Source: Sporosarcina luteola
GTDB taxonomy: Bacteria > Bacillota > Bacilli > Bacillales_A > Planococcaceae
Length of the DNA stretch: 64,000 bases
Assembly (NCBI RefSeq): GCF_023715245.1
Contig: NZ_JAMBNV010000005.1
Location: forward strand, 85,343 to 149,342
Direction: 5' to 3'
This document shows, piece after piece, positions 35,524 to 44,413 of this stretch; the first letter of the stretch is position 1; the number at the start of each line of letters is the position of its first letter. The notes under the pieces were generated by a model. It saw only the letters and a program-made list of their open reading frames with translations, was not told the DNA's origin and made no database searches. The position numbers and the translations under genes were made by a program.

Positions 35524-36501
35524 ATGAATAACGAGGATAATTTTTGGCTTGAATTGCCGAAGCCGTTTTTTATATTAGCACCAATGGAAGATGTAACAGA
35601 CGTCGTGTTTCGTCACGTGATCAGTGCAGCGGCACGACCCGACGTATTCTTTACGGAGTTTACGAATACGGAAAGTTATTGCCACCCCGAAGGAAGAGAT
35701 AGTGTGCGCGGACGGTTAACATTCACAGAAGACGAACAGCCGATTGTCGCTCATATTTGGGGCGATAAACCTGAGTTCTTTTCACAGATGAGTATCGATA
35801 TGAAAAAACTCGGTTTCCGTGGCATCGATTTGAACATGGGATGCCCAGTGCCGAACGTAGCAGCCAACGGTAAAGGTGCTGGATTGATACAACGGCCGGA
35901 AGTTGCAGCAGAACTTATTCAAGCTGCAAAAGCTGGTGGATTGCCAGTCAGTGTTAAAACAAGATTAGGCTACAGTGAAATTGACGAATGGCGCGATTGG
36001 TTAGGACATGTACTGAAACAAGACATCGCGAATCTTTCCATCCACCTACGCACAAGAAAAGAAATGAGTAAAGCGGATGCACACTGGGAACTGATCCCGG
36101 AAATCAAAAAACTACGGGATGAGATTGCTCCAAATACATTGTTAACAATTAACGGAGATATCCCAGACCGTGCAACAGGGTTGAAATTAGTGGAACAATA
36201 CGGCGTAGACGGCGTCATGATTGGCCGCGGCGTATTCACGAATCCATTCGCTTTTGAACAGGAACCTACAGAACGCAGCGTGAAGGAGTATCTCAATTTA
36301 TTACTACTGCACTTGGATCTCCACGATAAATACTCAAACGAGCTCGAACCACGCCCATACAAACCACTTGTCCGCTTCTTCAAGATCTATATTCGAGGAT
36401 TTAGAGGCGCAGGTGAATTGAGGAACCGATTGATGGATACGAAGTCGACGGATGAGGTGCGTGAGTTATTGAAGGAAGTATTGGAAAAAGAACTGGATTG
36501 A
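35524..36501 (+). CDS. tRNA-dihydrouridine synthase
   Basis: A 325-residue FMN-dependent TIM-barrel enzyme that reduces uridines in the tRNA D-loop. [13 protein letters not shown] at the N-terminus, the catalytic Cys in [19 protein letters not shown] (near residue 98), SVKTRLGY and GVMIGRG are all present. The ATG at 35524 has AGGAGG upstream and matches the family N-terminus. A decayed copy of part of this gene type is found at 57150-57245. Confidence 0.93.
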   Translation: MNNEDNFWLELPKPFFILAPMEDVTDVVFRHVISAAARPDVFFTEFTNTESYCHPEGRDSVRGRLTFTEDEQPIVAHIWGDKPEFFSQMSIDMKKLGFRGIDLNMGCPVPNVAANGKGAGLIQRPEVAAELIQAAKAGGLPVSVKTRLGYSEIDEWRDWLGHVLKQDIANLSIHLRTRKEMSKADAHWELIPEIKKLRDEIAPNTLLTINGDIPDRATGLKLVEQYGVDGVMIGRGVFTNPFAFEQEPTERSVKEYLNLLLLHLDLHDKYSNELEPRPYKPLVRFFKIYIRGFRGAGELRNRLMDTKSTDEVRELLKEVLEKELD

Positions 36502-36532
36502 CACAAATATAATTAACCCTAGTAGAGAGGTT

Positions 36533-36566
36533 GGAAAATGATATCATTTTCCAGCCTCTCTTTTTC
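36533..36566 (+). terminator. intrinsic terminator of the dihydrouridine synthase gene
   Basis: GAGAGG.TGGAAAATGAT pairs with ATCATTTTCCAGCCTCTC, followed by TTTTT. Confidence 0.92.
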
Positions 36567-36742
36567 TCCATCATGAACATTCCGATAAGTACCCCTCTTT
36601 CAAATACGTGCAAGTTTGCGACATGTGTAAATACGTGATAAAATAAATTGAAATTAATTCCAAAAGAAAGTTGCAGACCGTTAAACCACGCATGCTCATT
36701 ACCCAAATTAGTTTTATAAATAGTCTAAGAGGTGGTTGGAAG

Positions 36743-37369
36743 ATGATAACGGAAAATAAAGAGCAAACAATATTCGATCACGTTGGAAGTAAAATTATGA
36801 CAGATAGAGAGATTGACATCGTCACTAGATTAAATGAACCCTTAATAGTCGTTTTAGGGAACGTTCTTAGCGACGAAGAGTGCGATGAACTGATTCAATT
36901 GTCTAAGGATAAATTAAACCGTTCAAAAATTGGAACGTCACGCGAAGTAAATGACCAGAGAACGAGTAGCAGTACATTTATTGAAGAAAGTGAAAATGAA
37001 ATTGTCGTTAGAATTGAAAATAGAGTCTCTTCTATTATGAATATACCTATTGAACACGGTGAAGGTTTGCAAATCCTACGGTATACACCTGGTCAACAGT
37101 ACAAAGCTCATAATGATTTCTTTAAAACAGCAGACAATAATAGAATCAGTACACTCGTTATGTATTTAAACGATGTTGAAGAAGGTGGAGAAACGTACTT
37201 CCCTAAACTGAATTTTTCAGTGTCACCTAAAAAGGGTATGGCCGTTTACTTCGAGTATTTCTATAATGATCAAGCTATGAATGAGTTAACTTTGCATGGT
37301 GGCGCGCCCGTTATAACCGGTGAAAAATGGGTCGCAACACAATGGATGAGAAAACAGAAAGTTAGGTAA
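36743..37369 (+). CDS. 2-oxoglutarate/Fe(II) oxygenase, prolyl 4-hydroxylase-like
   Basis: A 208-residue oxygenase close in size to the B. anthracis prolyl 4-hydroxylase. The iron ligands H-x-D are in YKAHNDFF (near 126-128) and the distal His in TLHGGAPV (near 188); the 2-oxoglutarate-binding Lys follows in GEKWVATQW. The target protein is unknown; bacterial homologues act on collagen-like or elongation-factor proline. The ATG at 36743 follows AGAGGTGG. It is monocistronic with terminators on both sides. Confidence 0.9.
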   Translation: MITENKEQTIFDHVGSKIMTDREIDIVTRLNEPLIVVLGNVLSDEECDELIQLSKDKLNRSKIGTSREVNDQRTSSSTFIEESENEIVVRIENRVSSIMNIPIEHGEGLQILRYTPGQQYKAHNDFFKTADNNRISTLVMYLNDVEEGGETYFPKLNFSVSPKKGMAVYFEYFYNDQAMNELTLHGGAPVITGEKWVATQWMRKQKVR

Positions 37370-37373
37370 GAAA

Positions 37374-37409
37374 GGAGGACCTCCCTATATTTTAGGGATG
37401 GTCCTCTCT
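37374..37409 (+). terminator. terminator of the oxygenase gene
   Basis: GAGGACC.CCCTA and TAGGGATGGTCCTC pair with one bulge just after the stop codon. The T run is short. Confidence 0.65.
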
Positions 37410-37572
37410 TAGTTACGGTAGTACTATCCTGAAGATGGACAAAACACTTCAGATTTACTAATAATTGCCGATAACAGTAATGTATAATATAAAGTCTATA
37501 TCGAAGGCAGCTAGTCATTATGAGATAGTCATTACTACATCACCCTATAGCTGTACTTACAGGGGGAGAAAA

Positions 37573-38760
37573 ATGAATAAAACATCTATATTACAAGAAG
37601 AAAAAAGAGCTACTATCTTATTTATGTGGTTATTTTATATTGTGTTTTTTTTATATGAAATTATTTATTATAAAGTGTTTCCATTATTTCCATGGACAGC
37701 GACTGTAATACCAGATACAGTTTGGTATTCTTTAAATTTCATTAAACACCTAATCATTATCTGTCTTATCCCTGTTACCATTTATCTCTTTAAAAAGGGA
37801 ATGCCTGAGAAGGTAAAATACATTGTTGTCATTGCTTATTTAGTTACTAACATAGTAACGGATATTTATTACTACTTTGGCAAAGCAGAATTTTATTCTA
37901 GTGGTAACCTTGTAGAATTAGTTATTATATTATTTTCGCCAATTTTTATTAATAAGCGATTTTTCTATTTAGTTACGTTTGGTGTAATTCTAAAATATAT
38001 ATTGGTAGGAGTATTCATACAAGATCCTGTCATATTATTCCCTGTTATTATAAACATCATATTGGCTATTATTGCTTACATCCTTCTTCATCGATTTTTA
38101 AGTTACGTGAAGGTATTGACAACTTCCTATGACGAGCAATTAGCTGGAATGGTAAAAGGAGTTATTGCCACATTAGAGCTCAAGGATCCTTATACGCGTG
38201 GACATAGTGAGCGTGTGGCGGAATATGCGATGAGTCTTGCAAAAGCAACAGGAAAGGTAAATGAATCCGAATTAAGTTATTTTTATTATGCATGTTTGTT
38301 GCACGATATAGGAAAAGTAAATATTCCCGACACCATTTTGGCTAAACATGGTAAACTAACAGAGGAAGAGTATGAAGTTATTAAAACCCACCCTGTTGTA
38401 GGAGCTAAAGCAATTGAAGATGTAGAGGGAATCGGTGCTAATCTTGCTGTCGTTTATCATCATCATGAAAGATGGGATGGCAAGGGTTATCCAGATGGGC
38501 TAGCAGGACAAGAAATACCCCTTGTTGCCAGAATTACAGCTGTTGCAGATGCTTTCGATGCGATGACTTCCACAAGGTCTTATCGACCAGCACTTCCTTT
38601 TGAAGAAGCATATAAACGAATAATAGAGGGAAAAGGCGCTCAGTTCGATCCTGAATTAGTGGAGGTTTTTAAACAAGTGTATCCAGATTGGATAACAATC
38701 TCTATACAATATAATAAAATTCATACACCAAAGGAGGCGCTCAAACATGAAAATCCGTAA
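37573..38760 (+). CDS. membrane HD-GYP domain protein (c-di-GMP phosphodiesterase-like)
   Basis: A 395-residue protein. Residues about 15-195 hold five to six membrane helices of an unknown sensor module. Residues about 215-385 form an HD-GYP domain: HSERVAEYA, LLHDIGKV (the HD pair), THPVVG, HHHERWDGKGYPDGL (the GYP signature) and DAFDAMTSTRSYRP. HD-GYP enzymes usually cleave cyclic di-GMP. GGGGGAG precedes the ATG at 37573. Its last 14 bases overlap, in another frame, the start of a 22-residue peptide gene, whose ribosome binding site lies inside this coding region, so the two are likely co-transcribed. Confidence 0.9.
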   Translation: MNKTSILQEEKRATILFMWLFYIVFFLYEIIYYKVFPLFPWTATVIPDTVWYSLNFIKHLIIICLIPVTIYLFKKGMPEKVKYIVVIAYLVTNIVTDIYYYFGKAEFYSSGNLVELVIILFSPIFINKRFFYLVTFGVILKYILVGVFIQDPVILFPVIINIILAIIAYILLHRFLSYVKVLTTSYDEQLAGMVKGVIATLELKDPYTRGHSERVAEYAMSLAKATGKVNESELSYFYYACLLHDIGKVNIPDTILAKHGKLTEEEYEVIKTHPVVGAKAIEDVEGIGANLAVVYHHHERWDGKGYPDGLAGQEIPLVARITAVADAFDAMTSTRSYRPALPFEEAYKRIIEGKGAQFDPELVEVFKQVYPDWITISIQYNKIHTPKEALKHENP

Positions 38761-38815
38761 ACTTAAGCAAGTTAAAGTAACATGCTGGTGGTGTTTCTTT
38801 ATTCCAAAGGTTTAA
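38747..38815 (+). CDS. 22-residue Cys-Trp-Trp-Cys peptide, candidate RiPP or signal precursor
   Basis: A tiny reading frame with an unusually good ribosome binding site (AAAGGAGG, 9 bases before ATG). The first 11 residues are basic (MKIRKLKQVKV). The rest is TCWWCFFIPKV: two Cys framing two Trp, two Phe and a Pro-Lys-Val end. It overlaps the HD-GYP gene by 14 bases. A terminator-like hairpin and a PqqD-M50 protease gene follow. A precursor with a basic leader and a compact aromatic core would fit a modified or proteolytically released peptide. A type I toxin-like or leader peptide cannot be excluded. Confidence 0.7.
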   Translation: MKIRKLKQVKVTCWWCFFIPKV

Positions 38816-38830
38816 AGAATCTTACAAATG

Positions 38831-38865
38831 GGATGCTATCACGATAGCATCCTATTTTCATTTTT
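38831..38865 (+). terminator. attenuator-like hairpin between peptide and protease genes
   Basis: GGATGCTAT and ATAGCATCC form a perfect 9-bp stem with a 4-base loop, followed by TATTTTCATTTTT. Only nine bases separate its end from the earliest start of the protease gene. Partial read-through would give much more peptide than protease message. Confidence 0.85.
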
Positions 38866-38885
38866 AAAGAACGGTGGGACTTAGT

Positions 38886-40052
38886 TTGAAATTATCGTCA
38901 GAATCACAATTCACTCTTTATCCTCTATCCATTCAGAAAGATAAAAAGAATTATATCGTAGAAGAACCTGTCTCTGGTGATTTTTTCGAGATGCCAACGA
39001 TTTGCATAGATGCGATTGAAAGGATAAATGAAGGCCAAACATTAGGCGAAATTGAAGATGAGCTGCGGGAAAAATATCCGAATGAAACTGTCGATATGAT
39101 TGAATTTGGCGGACAGCTCATTGAATTAGGTCTAGTCCAAGAGGTAGATGGGGAAAAAACGCCTCGAAAAAAGGAAAGCAAAGTTTCAAGTGGATTTACA
39201 TGGATCCCCTCTTCAGTTGGGCGTTTCTTTTTCAATGGGATAACAAATAAGATTTATGTTATTTTATTACTGATCAACATTTCACTTATCGTCTGGAACC
39301 CTGGATTATTCCCTCATTATAAAGATATATTTATATTTGATTCGATGATGTTCAATATCATTACCTACATGTTGATTTCTCTCCTTTTAATCATCTTTCA
39401 TGAGTTCGGGCATGTTTTAGCGATCCGCTCCTATGATTTACCGGCTACATTAGGTATTGGGAACCGGCTTATCTTTGTCGTGTTTGAAACGGATTTAACT
39501 GCAGCATGGAAACTCGCGCCGAGGCAAAGAAATGTCCTCTATTTTGCCGGGATGTCTTTTGAGCAAGTAGTTGTATTAATCGCGTTAACGTTACAACTTC
39601 TTATGCCGGAAGCCAACAGCATTATACTAGGTTTTTTAGGAATAGTCGTATTGGATATTTTCATAAAAACCTTGTATCAATGCTGTTTTTACATGAAAAC
39701 AGATGTCTATTATTTCGTTGAAAACAGTACCGGATGCTACAACTTGATGGAAAGCGGAAAGCAATATTTAAGTAGGTGGCTGCCATTTTTAAGAAGTGAT
39801 TCTGATGCAGAAACGTTCGATGGAGAGCAAAGAATTGTTCGTCTGTACAGCTTGTTTTATATCGCCGGGATTTTGTTGACGCTTAGTCTACTTGTTTTTT
39901 ACTTTCTGCCGCAGGCTTATTTTGCTTATTCACATGTTTTTTCTAATTTACTCTCGTCTAAGACGCCTTCCGCATTTTGGGACGCCATCGCTTTTCTTGG
40001 ACAAACCGCACTTCTATTAGGTTTGTTCGTGTACTCGAAGAGAAAGGCGTGA
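38886..40052 (+). CDS. PqqD-like (RRE) domain fused to M50 membrane metalloprotease
   Basis: About 388 residues. The first 90 look like a PqqD/RiPP-recognition winged helix (KKNYIVEEPVSGDFFEMP, then IDAIERINEGQTLGEIEDEL and IEFGGQLIELGLV). Then follow about six membrane helices. The zinc motif HEFGH is near residue 172, and a likely third ligand is the Asp in KTDVYYFVEN near 273. The same architecture occurs in YydH, the peptidase of the YydF epipeptide system. Two starts are possible: TTG 38886 with GGTGGG 7 bases upstream (preferred) or GTG 38874. The only candidate substrate nearby is the 22-residue peptide upstream. No transporter or radical-SAM gene is linked. Confidence 0.85.
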   Translation: MKLSSESQFTLYPLSIQKDKKNYIVEEPVSGDFFEMPTICIDAIERINEGQTLGEIEDELREKYPNETVDMIEFGGQLIELGLVQEVDGEKTPRKKESKVSSGFTWIPSSVGRFFFNGITNKIYVILLLINISLIVWNPGLFPHYKDIFIFDSMMFNIITYMLISLLLIIFHEFGHVLAIRSYDLPATLGIGNRLIFVVFETDLTAAWKLAPRQRNVLYFAGMSFEQVVVLIALTLQLLMPEANSIILGFLGIVVLDIFIKTLYQCCFYMKTDVYYFVENSTGCYNLMESGKQYLSRWLPFLRSDSDAETFDGEQRIVRLYSLFYIAGILLTLSLLVFYFLPQAYFAYSHVFSNLLSSKTPSAFWDAIAFLGQTALLLGLFVYSKRKA

Positions 40053-40065
40053 GACAAAAGAACGT

Positions 40066-40109
40066 AAAAAGGAGCTTCTTCAATTTTCATTGAAGATAGC
40101 TCCTTTTTA
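40066..40109. terminator. bidirectional terminator
   Basis: AAAAAGGAGCT..CTTCAAT and ATTGAAG..AGCTCCTTTTT pair. It separates the converging protease and triple-RidA genes. Confidence 0.88.
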
Positions 40110-40116
40110 TAATTAG

Positions 40117-41388
40117 TTACGCTTGTGGAGGTGTTCCTTCAGCGTTTGATACGACTACATCGATTTGGATTGAAGCACCTTCAGGTAGAGCTGATACACC
40201 AACTGTTCTACGTGCAGGAACTCCGCCCGGGAAGAATGTTTTGTAAACTTCATCTACTGCATCGATATCCTCGATGTTTGTAAGGAAGAGATTTACTTTA
40301 ACGATATCTTCCATAGCGTGGTCGATGCTTTCAACAATTGCTTTAACATTTTTCAAACATTGTTCAGCTTGCTCTTTTACGCCACCAGCTACCAATTGGC
40401 CTGTTTTAGCATCCAATGGTAATTGACCTGAAAGGTGATTGTAATGAGAGAACGCTACAGTTTGTGTAGACAGAGAGCTCTTTGGTGCATTGTCCGTGTT
40501 GTTAGCCCAAATAACGATGCCATGTCTGTCTTCAATTTCTTGTGGAGGCGTACCATCACCGTGTGACACAACTGCTTCCATTTGTACCAAAGCACCCATA
40601 GGTAGAGCTGATGCTTCAACTACTGTACGTGCAGGGACATAGGCAACAGTTCTAGCGATAGCGGAGTCTGGGAAGAATGTTGAATACACTTCGTTTACCG
40701 CTTCCATATCTGCAAGATCTTTAACGAAGATCGTCATTTTAACGATATCGTCAAAAGGAACGTCAATGCTTTCTAGAATTGCTTTAATGTTTTTCAAGGA
40801 CTGTACAGCTTGCTCTTTTACGCCACCAATAACCAATCTGCCTGTTTTCGGATCGATCGGCAATTGAGCTGAGAGGTAATTGTAGTGAGAGAATGCGACA
40901 GTTTGAGTAGATAATGCACATGTAGGCGCATTCGCAGTGTTATTCGTTAGCTTGATAAGGTCGCCTGCTTGTGGAGCATTTGGAATTGAACCTTCTCCGT
41001 GTGAAAGAAGTGCTTCAACTTGTACCATAGCATCCATTGGCAAAGCTGCAACTGCAACGTTTGTGCGTGCAGGAACATAAGTTGGGAAGAATGTTTTATA
41101 AACTTCGTTAACTGCATCAACGTCTTTAATATCTTTCACGAATACTGTGATTCGAACGATATCGCTCATAACATGACCGATGCTGTCTACAATTGACTTA
41201 ATGTTCGTAAAGCACTGCTCCGCTTGCTCAGTTATGCCACCAGCAACCAATTTACCTGTTGATGGATCTACAGGCAATTGAGCTGAAAGGTTATTGTAGT
41301 GAGAGAAAGCTACTGAATGTGAAAACAGACCGTTACCGCTTGGTGCATTTTCCGTGTTTTTTGCTGATACTGCGTTATATCCGCTCAT
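40117..41388 (-). CDS. three-domain RidA/YjgF fusion protein
   Basis: A 423-residue protein made of three Rid domains in tandem (about 15-135, 155-290 and 300-423). Each begins with VAFSHYN.LS.QLP and ends with PAR...ALP. The active-site Arg is kept in all three (VPARTNV, VPARTVV, VPARRTV). The middle domain has a short insertion before its Arg. Normal RidA is a homotrimer with active sites between subunits, so this chain may fold as a built-in trimer. Rid proteins destroy 2-aminoacrylate and related imines. AAGGGGA precedes the ATG. The next gene upstream encodes a serine/threonine transporter but has its own terminator. Confidence 0.9.
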   Translation of the reverse strand: MSGYNAVSAKNTENAPSGNGLFSHSVAFSHYNNLSAQLPVDPSTGKLVAGGITEQAEQCFTNIKSIVDSIGHVMSDIVRITVFVKDIKDVDAVNEVYKTFFPTYVPARTNVAVAALPMDAMVQVEALLSHGEGSIPNAPQAGDLIKLTNNTANAPTCALSTQTVAFSHYNYLSAQLPIDPKTGRLVIGGVKEQAVQSLKNIKAILESIDVPFDDIVKMTIFVKDLADMEAVNEVYSTFFPDSAIARTVAYVPARTVVEASALPMGALVQMEAVVSHGDGTPPQEIEDRHGIVIWANNTDNAPKSSLSTQTVAFSHYNHLSGQLPLDAKTGQLVAGGVKEQAEQCLKNVKAIVESIDHAMEDIVKVNLFLTNIEDIDAVDEVYKTFFPGGVPARRTVGVSALPEGASIQIDVVVSNAEGTPPQA

Positions 41389-41648
41389 AATATTAGTCCC
41401 CTTTAATAAGTATTTAGTAACTCAAGTATGCGCTGAAAAACCCGGTCTAAACCTTAGTTCTTTTCTGCGTTGCAGAGAAGCATTACTAGTAGACCCTTAC
41501 CATTCTTCAATAGCGACTACTGAATTACACTCCAAGAGTAATGAACCCCTTAGAGTAAAGTTGAAACATATGCCGGCCAAAAGGATTTCTCCTTTTCGCT
41601 ATGTAGTGTTATCATATCCGAGCTCTGGAATACCACATAGAACTACCT
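41389..41648 (-). other. long, apparently structured 5' leader of the triple-RidA gene
   Basis: Between the promoter and the gene lie about 260 transcribed bases. Several local stems are visible on the minus strand: AAAAGGA-GAAA-TCCTTTT (a GAAA-capped stem), ATTAC.CT..AG.GTAAT, CTGC-AAC-GCAG nested in GGTCTA...TAGACC, and CTATGT...ACATAG. I could not match it to glycine, lysine, SAM, purine, T-box, c-di-GMP, glmS or RNase P patterns. It could be an unrecognised riboswitch or protein-binding leader. Confidence 0.5.
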
Positions 41649-41650
41649 AG

Positions 41651-41679
41651 TATAAACATAAGGGTGTCTGCATTGTCAA
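41651..41679 (-). promoter_or_regulatory. sigma-A promoter of the triple-RidA gene
   Basis: The minus strand carries TTGACA (41674-41679), then TTTATA after 17 bases or TATACT after 19. It implies a leader of about 255 bases. Confidence 0.75.
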
Positions 41680-41691
41680 ACACGACACATT

Positions 41692-41737
41692 AAAAAACCA
41701 CAATCACTGAATTATCTTCAGTAATCGTGGCTTTTTA
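41692..41737 (-). terminator. intrinsic terminator of sstT
   Basis: On the minus strand AAAAAGCCACGATTACTGAA pairs with TTCAGTGATTGTGGTTTTTT (G-T pair and one mismatch). Confidence 0.88.
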
Positions 41738-41757
41738 GCTGTTTTTTAATGAATATC

Positions 41758-43011
41758 TTAAACTTTCCGGAACTTCCAAGAAGATTGCATAGAAACCTCT
41801 TTACCTTCTTTACGTTCATTCGCATACTCAGCTGTAGCTGTAAACAGTACGTCCGAAGATGAATTCAATGCAGTTTCACAAGAATCCTGAATAACTCCGA
41901 TGATAAAACCAACGCCAACAACTTGCATTGCGATATCATTTGGAACTCCAAACAAACTACATGCTAGCGGAATCAACAAAAGTGATCCGCCTGCAACACC
42001 GGATGCACCGGCTGCAGAGATAGCCGCAACAACTGAAAGCATAAGCGAAGTCAGAATATCGACTTCAATCCCAAGCGTATGAACTGTTGCAAGTGTTAGT
42101 ACAGCAATTGTAACGGCTGCACCAGCCATATTGATTGTTGCACCTAGAGGAATTGAGACTGCATACGTATCCTCATCCAAACCAAGTTTTTCAGCTAACT
42201 TCATATTTACTGGAATATTAGCAGCAGAACTACGTGTAAAGAATGCGGTAATTCCACTTTCTCTTAACACCATGAATACTAGTGGATATGGATTTTTGCG
42301 CGTATAGACATATACAATTAACGGGTTCACAACAAGTGCGATAAACAACATACATCCCACTAAAATTAAGATTAAGCGTCCATAAACAAGCAAAGCGGAA
42401 AGCCCCGTCGATACAATTGCATCGAATACAAGACCCATAATACCGAGCGGCGCCAAATTGATCACCCATTGCACGACTTTCGTGACCGCATCCGAAAAAC
42501 TTCCTAACATATCTTTTGTATGTTGATTTGCCTTTTTTAATGCAATCCCTAATACGACTGCCCACATTAAAATACCTAGATAGTTCGCATTGACTAATGC
42601 ATCAATCGGATTAGAAACCAGGTTGAATAATAATGTTTCCAATACTTCCATTATGCCTTCAGGAGGTGAAAGATCCTCAGCCCCTGTTGTCAATGTCAGT
42701 TTCACTGGGAATAAAAAGCTCGCTACTACAGCGACAGCACCAGCCAGCAATGTACCAATAGCGTACAAACCAAGAATCGATTTCATATTCGTTTTCGTGC
42801 CGCTCTTATGCACTGCAATTGCATGCATCACCAAGAATAAGACTAATACAGGTGCAACCGCTTTCAATGCCCCGACAAATAATGCACCAAAAATGGTGAC
42901 CCAACTAGCGGCTTTGGGAACTGTTAAAGCTAAGACAAGACCGACAAGAATACCGACAATGATTCTTTTTACTAGGCTTATTTGATTCCATTTACCAACT
43001 ACATTTCTCAT
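41758..43011 (-). CDS. sstT: sodium/serine-threonine symporter SstT
   Basis: A 417-residue member of the dicarboxylate/amino acid:cation symporter (DAACS) family, with about eight helices plus two re-entrant loops. The family signatures [11 protein letters not shown] (HP1) and [12 protein letters not shown] (helix 7) are present, and [12 protein letters not shown] matches helix 8 of SstT. It imports serine and threonine with sodium. GGGGGT lies near the ATG. Serine and threonine are sources of 2-aminoacrylate and 2-aminocrotonate, which links it functionally to the Rid protein downstream (inference). Confidence 0.9.
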   Translation of the reverse strand: MRNVVGKWNQISLVKRIIVGILVGLVLALTVPKAASWVTIFGALFVGALKAVAPVLVLFLVMHAIAVHKSGTKTNMKSILGLYAIGTLLAGAVAVVASFLFPVKLTLTTGAEDLSPPEGIMEVLETLLFNLVSNPIDALVNANYLGILMWAVVLGIALKKANQHTKDMLGSFSDAVTKVVQWVINLAPLGIMGLVFDAIVSTGLSALLVYGRLILILVGCMLFIALVVNPLIVYVYTRKNPYPLVFMVLRESGITAFFTRSSAANIPVNMKLAEKLGLDEDTYAVSIPLGATINMAGAAVTIAVLTLATVHTLGIEVDILTSLMLSVVAAISAAGASGVAGGSLLLIPLACSLFGVPNDIAMQVVGVGFIIGVIQDSCETALNSSSDVLFTATAEYANERKEGKEVSMQSSWKFRKV

Positions 43012-43084
43012 TCGTCTACCCCCAATATCTCTCGTTGTATAAAATCTTCAATCATCTCTCCCCGTTAGAGTAGACTGAGGCTTT

Positions 43085-43114
43085 ATTTTATCACAATCTT
43101 TTTAGAATTGTGAA
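43085..43114 (-). promoter_or_regulatory. sstT promoter with spacer operator
   Basis: The minus strand has TTCACA (43109-43114), 18 bases, TAAAAT (43085-43090). The perfect inverted repeat TCACAAT-9-ATTGTGA (43091-43113) lies in the spacer and is a likely repressor site. The remaining 300 bases up to 43428 show nothing else that I can support. Confidence 0.6.
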
Positions 43115-43428
43115 GCACATTTTTATAATTAACGGATTTTGGAATTTGGGGAAGTGCAGAACCTTAGTCCTGTATACCAAAAGAAGTGTGAATACCTGAT
43201 AGGAATTTTCCCAATATCAGTCAAGAGATAACTGGAGGCCTTCCATTACAACAGACTATATTTCTTGCGAAAACCACTAAAAATATAAGGATAATCACCT
43301 ATAATTTCTTCAATTAATTACCCATGAGCCCATATGATTTTCCCAATTTCACAAATGAGCATAGTTTGCTACAGTTAGGTTGTAAGGCAAGTAATTATCG
43401 TTAAATTGTAAACGGATGGAGAGAAATT

Positions 43429-43764
43429 ATGAAGAATAAAATCAGCATAGTGATTATATCCACAATATTAATTGGTGGTATTCTCTTTTTCGCCACTTAT
43501 CTTGCATATGAGGAAAACAATAAATTCTTTTACTTTCCGATACCCAAAAACGCGGAATTACTCCATACTAAAGCTGACGTTGCTGTTTATAACTGGTCAA
43601 AAGCCTCTGAAGAAGACGGAATTCCTTTTATGTATGAGATAATAATCAAATCAAAAGGATGGAGCAAAGCAGGCAGAGAAGGTGCTTCAACTTTTTATGA
43701 AAAAGAAGGACATAGAATTGATTTGATCTCTCAAACGGACCAATTAACTCTGATAGCGAAATAA
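43429..43764 (+). CDS. hypothetical exported or membrane-anchored small protein
   Basis: A 111-residue protein with one N-terminal hydrophobic helix (about 6-27) and a polar outer domain (YFPIPKNAELLHTKADVAVYNW, HRIDLISQTDQLTLIAK). No Cys lipobox is present, so it is either an uncleaved anchor or secreted. I do not recognise a family. GGAGAG lies before the ATG. It precedes the lipoprotein gene by 100 bases on the same strand and may share its transcript. Confidence 0.72.
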   Translation: MKNKISIVIISTILIGGILFFATYLAYEENNKFFYFPIPKNAELLHTKADVAVYNWSKASEEDGIPFMYEIIIKSKGWSKAGREGASTFYEKEGHRIDLISQTDQLTLIAK

Positions 43765-43864
43765 GGAAATTTAATGCGAATTTTTCACAACGTAAGAAGT
43801 GTTCAGAAGTCATATCGGAGAAGGTATCGTCTATTAAGTGGCGGTGCTTTTAGGAGGGATTCGT

Positions 43865-44350
43865 ATGAAAAGATATATTCCGATTGCGTTAGTATGCCTA
43901 ACTTTCCTAGTAGCAGCCTGCAGCCAAAACGATGAAGCAGACACTGAAGAATATTACGGATTGATCGGCAGTGGTAATGCGATGGGATACGGTTTCACGA
44001 TTACTATAGAGGAGAGCGGGACGATTCTTTGGGAGCTTGATAATAAAGGCGATCTTATTGTAATCGAAAAGAACGAGGACAATATAGATGAATTAGTGAA
44101 TTATGCGACTGCTATTCATGATATCGAATCATCGCTCTCTACGGTCTTTTATTCATTAATCTACCTTTTGCTCGTTGTAGCAATTGCATTGTTCCTTTAT
44201 GCAAGAAATAGAAAAGCACTTAAATACGGTGGTGCAATAGCTGTTGTAATAGCAAGCGGTATTGCATTGTATTTTGCAGCCGATGCGTCTATTGAATTAA
44301 ACAATGCGTTGCAAGAAGCAAAACTATATTACTTGAGGCTTGTGGGTTGA
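43865..44350 (+). CDS. hypothetical lipoprotein with C-terminal membrane helices
   Basis: A 161-residue protein. The signal peptide ends in the lipobox LVAAC (Cys about 18). A short acidic stretch and a beta-rich region (YGFTITIEESGTILWEL, KGDLIVIEK) follow, then two membrane helices (about 96-115 and 122-142). No family is recognised. AGGAGGG supports ATG 43865 over a longer in-frame reading. It is followed by a bidirectional terminator. Confidence 0.75.
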   Translation: MKRYIPIALVCLTFLVAACSQNDEADTEEYYGLIGSGNAMGYGFTITIEESGTILWELDNKGDLIVIEKNEDNIDELVNYATAIHDIESSLSTVFYSLIYLLLVVAIALFLYARNRKALKYGGAIAVVIASGIALYFAADASIELNNALQEAKLYYLRLVG

Positions 44351-44367
44351 ATGAGCTCAAAGCATTT

Positions 44368-44404
44368 GAAAAACCACTTTGCTATACGCGCAAAGTGGTT
44401 TTTC
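44368..44404. terminator. bidirectional terminator
   Basis: GAAAAACCACTTTG and CAAAGTGGTTTTTC pair with a short loop between the converging lipoprotein and carboxypeptidase genes. Confidence 0.92.
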
Positions 44405-44413
44405 CTTACCGTG

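Noticed and set aside
38747..38815. type I toxin peptide
   Set aside because: Not fully excluded, but the peptide is basic and Cys/Trp-rich without a long membrane helix, no antisense RNA promoter was seen, and the PqqD-M50 neighbour fits a peptide-processing role better.
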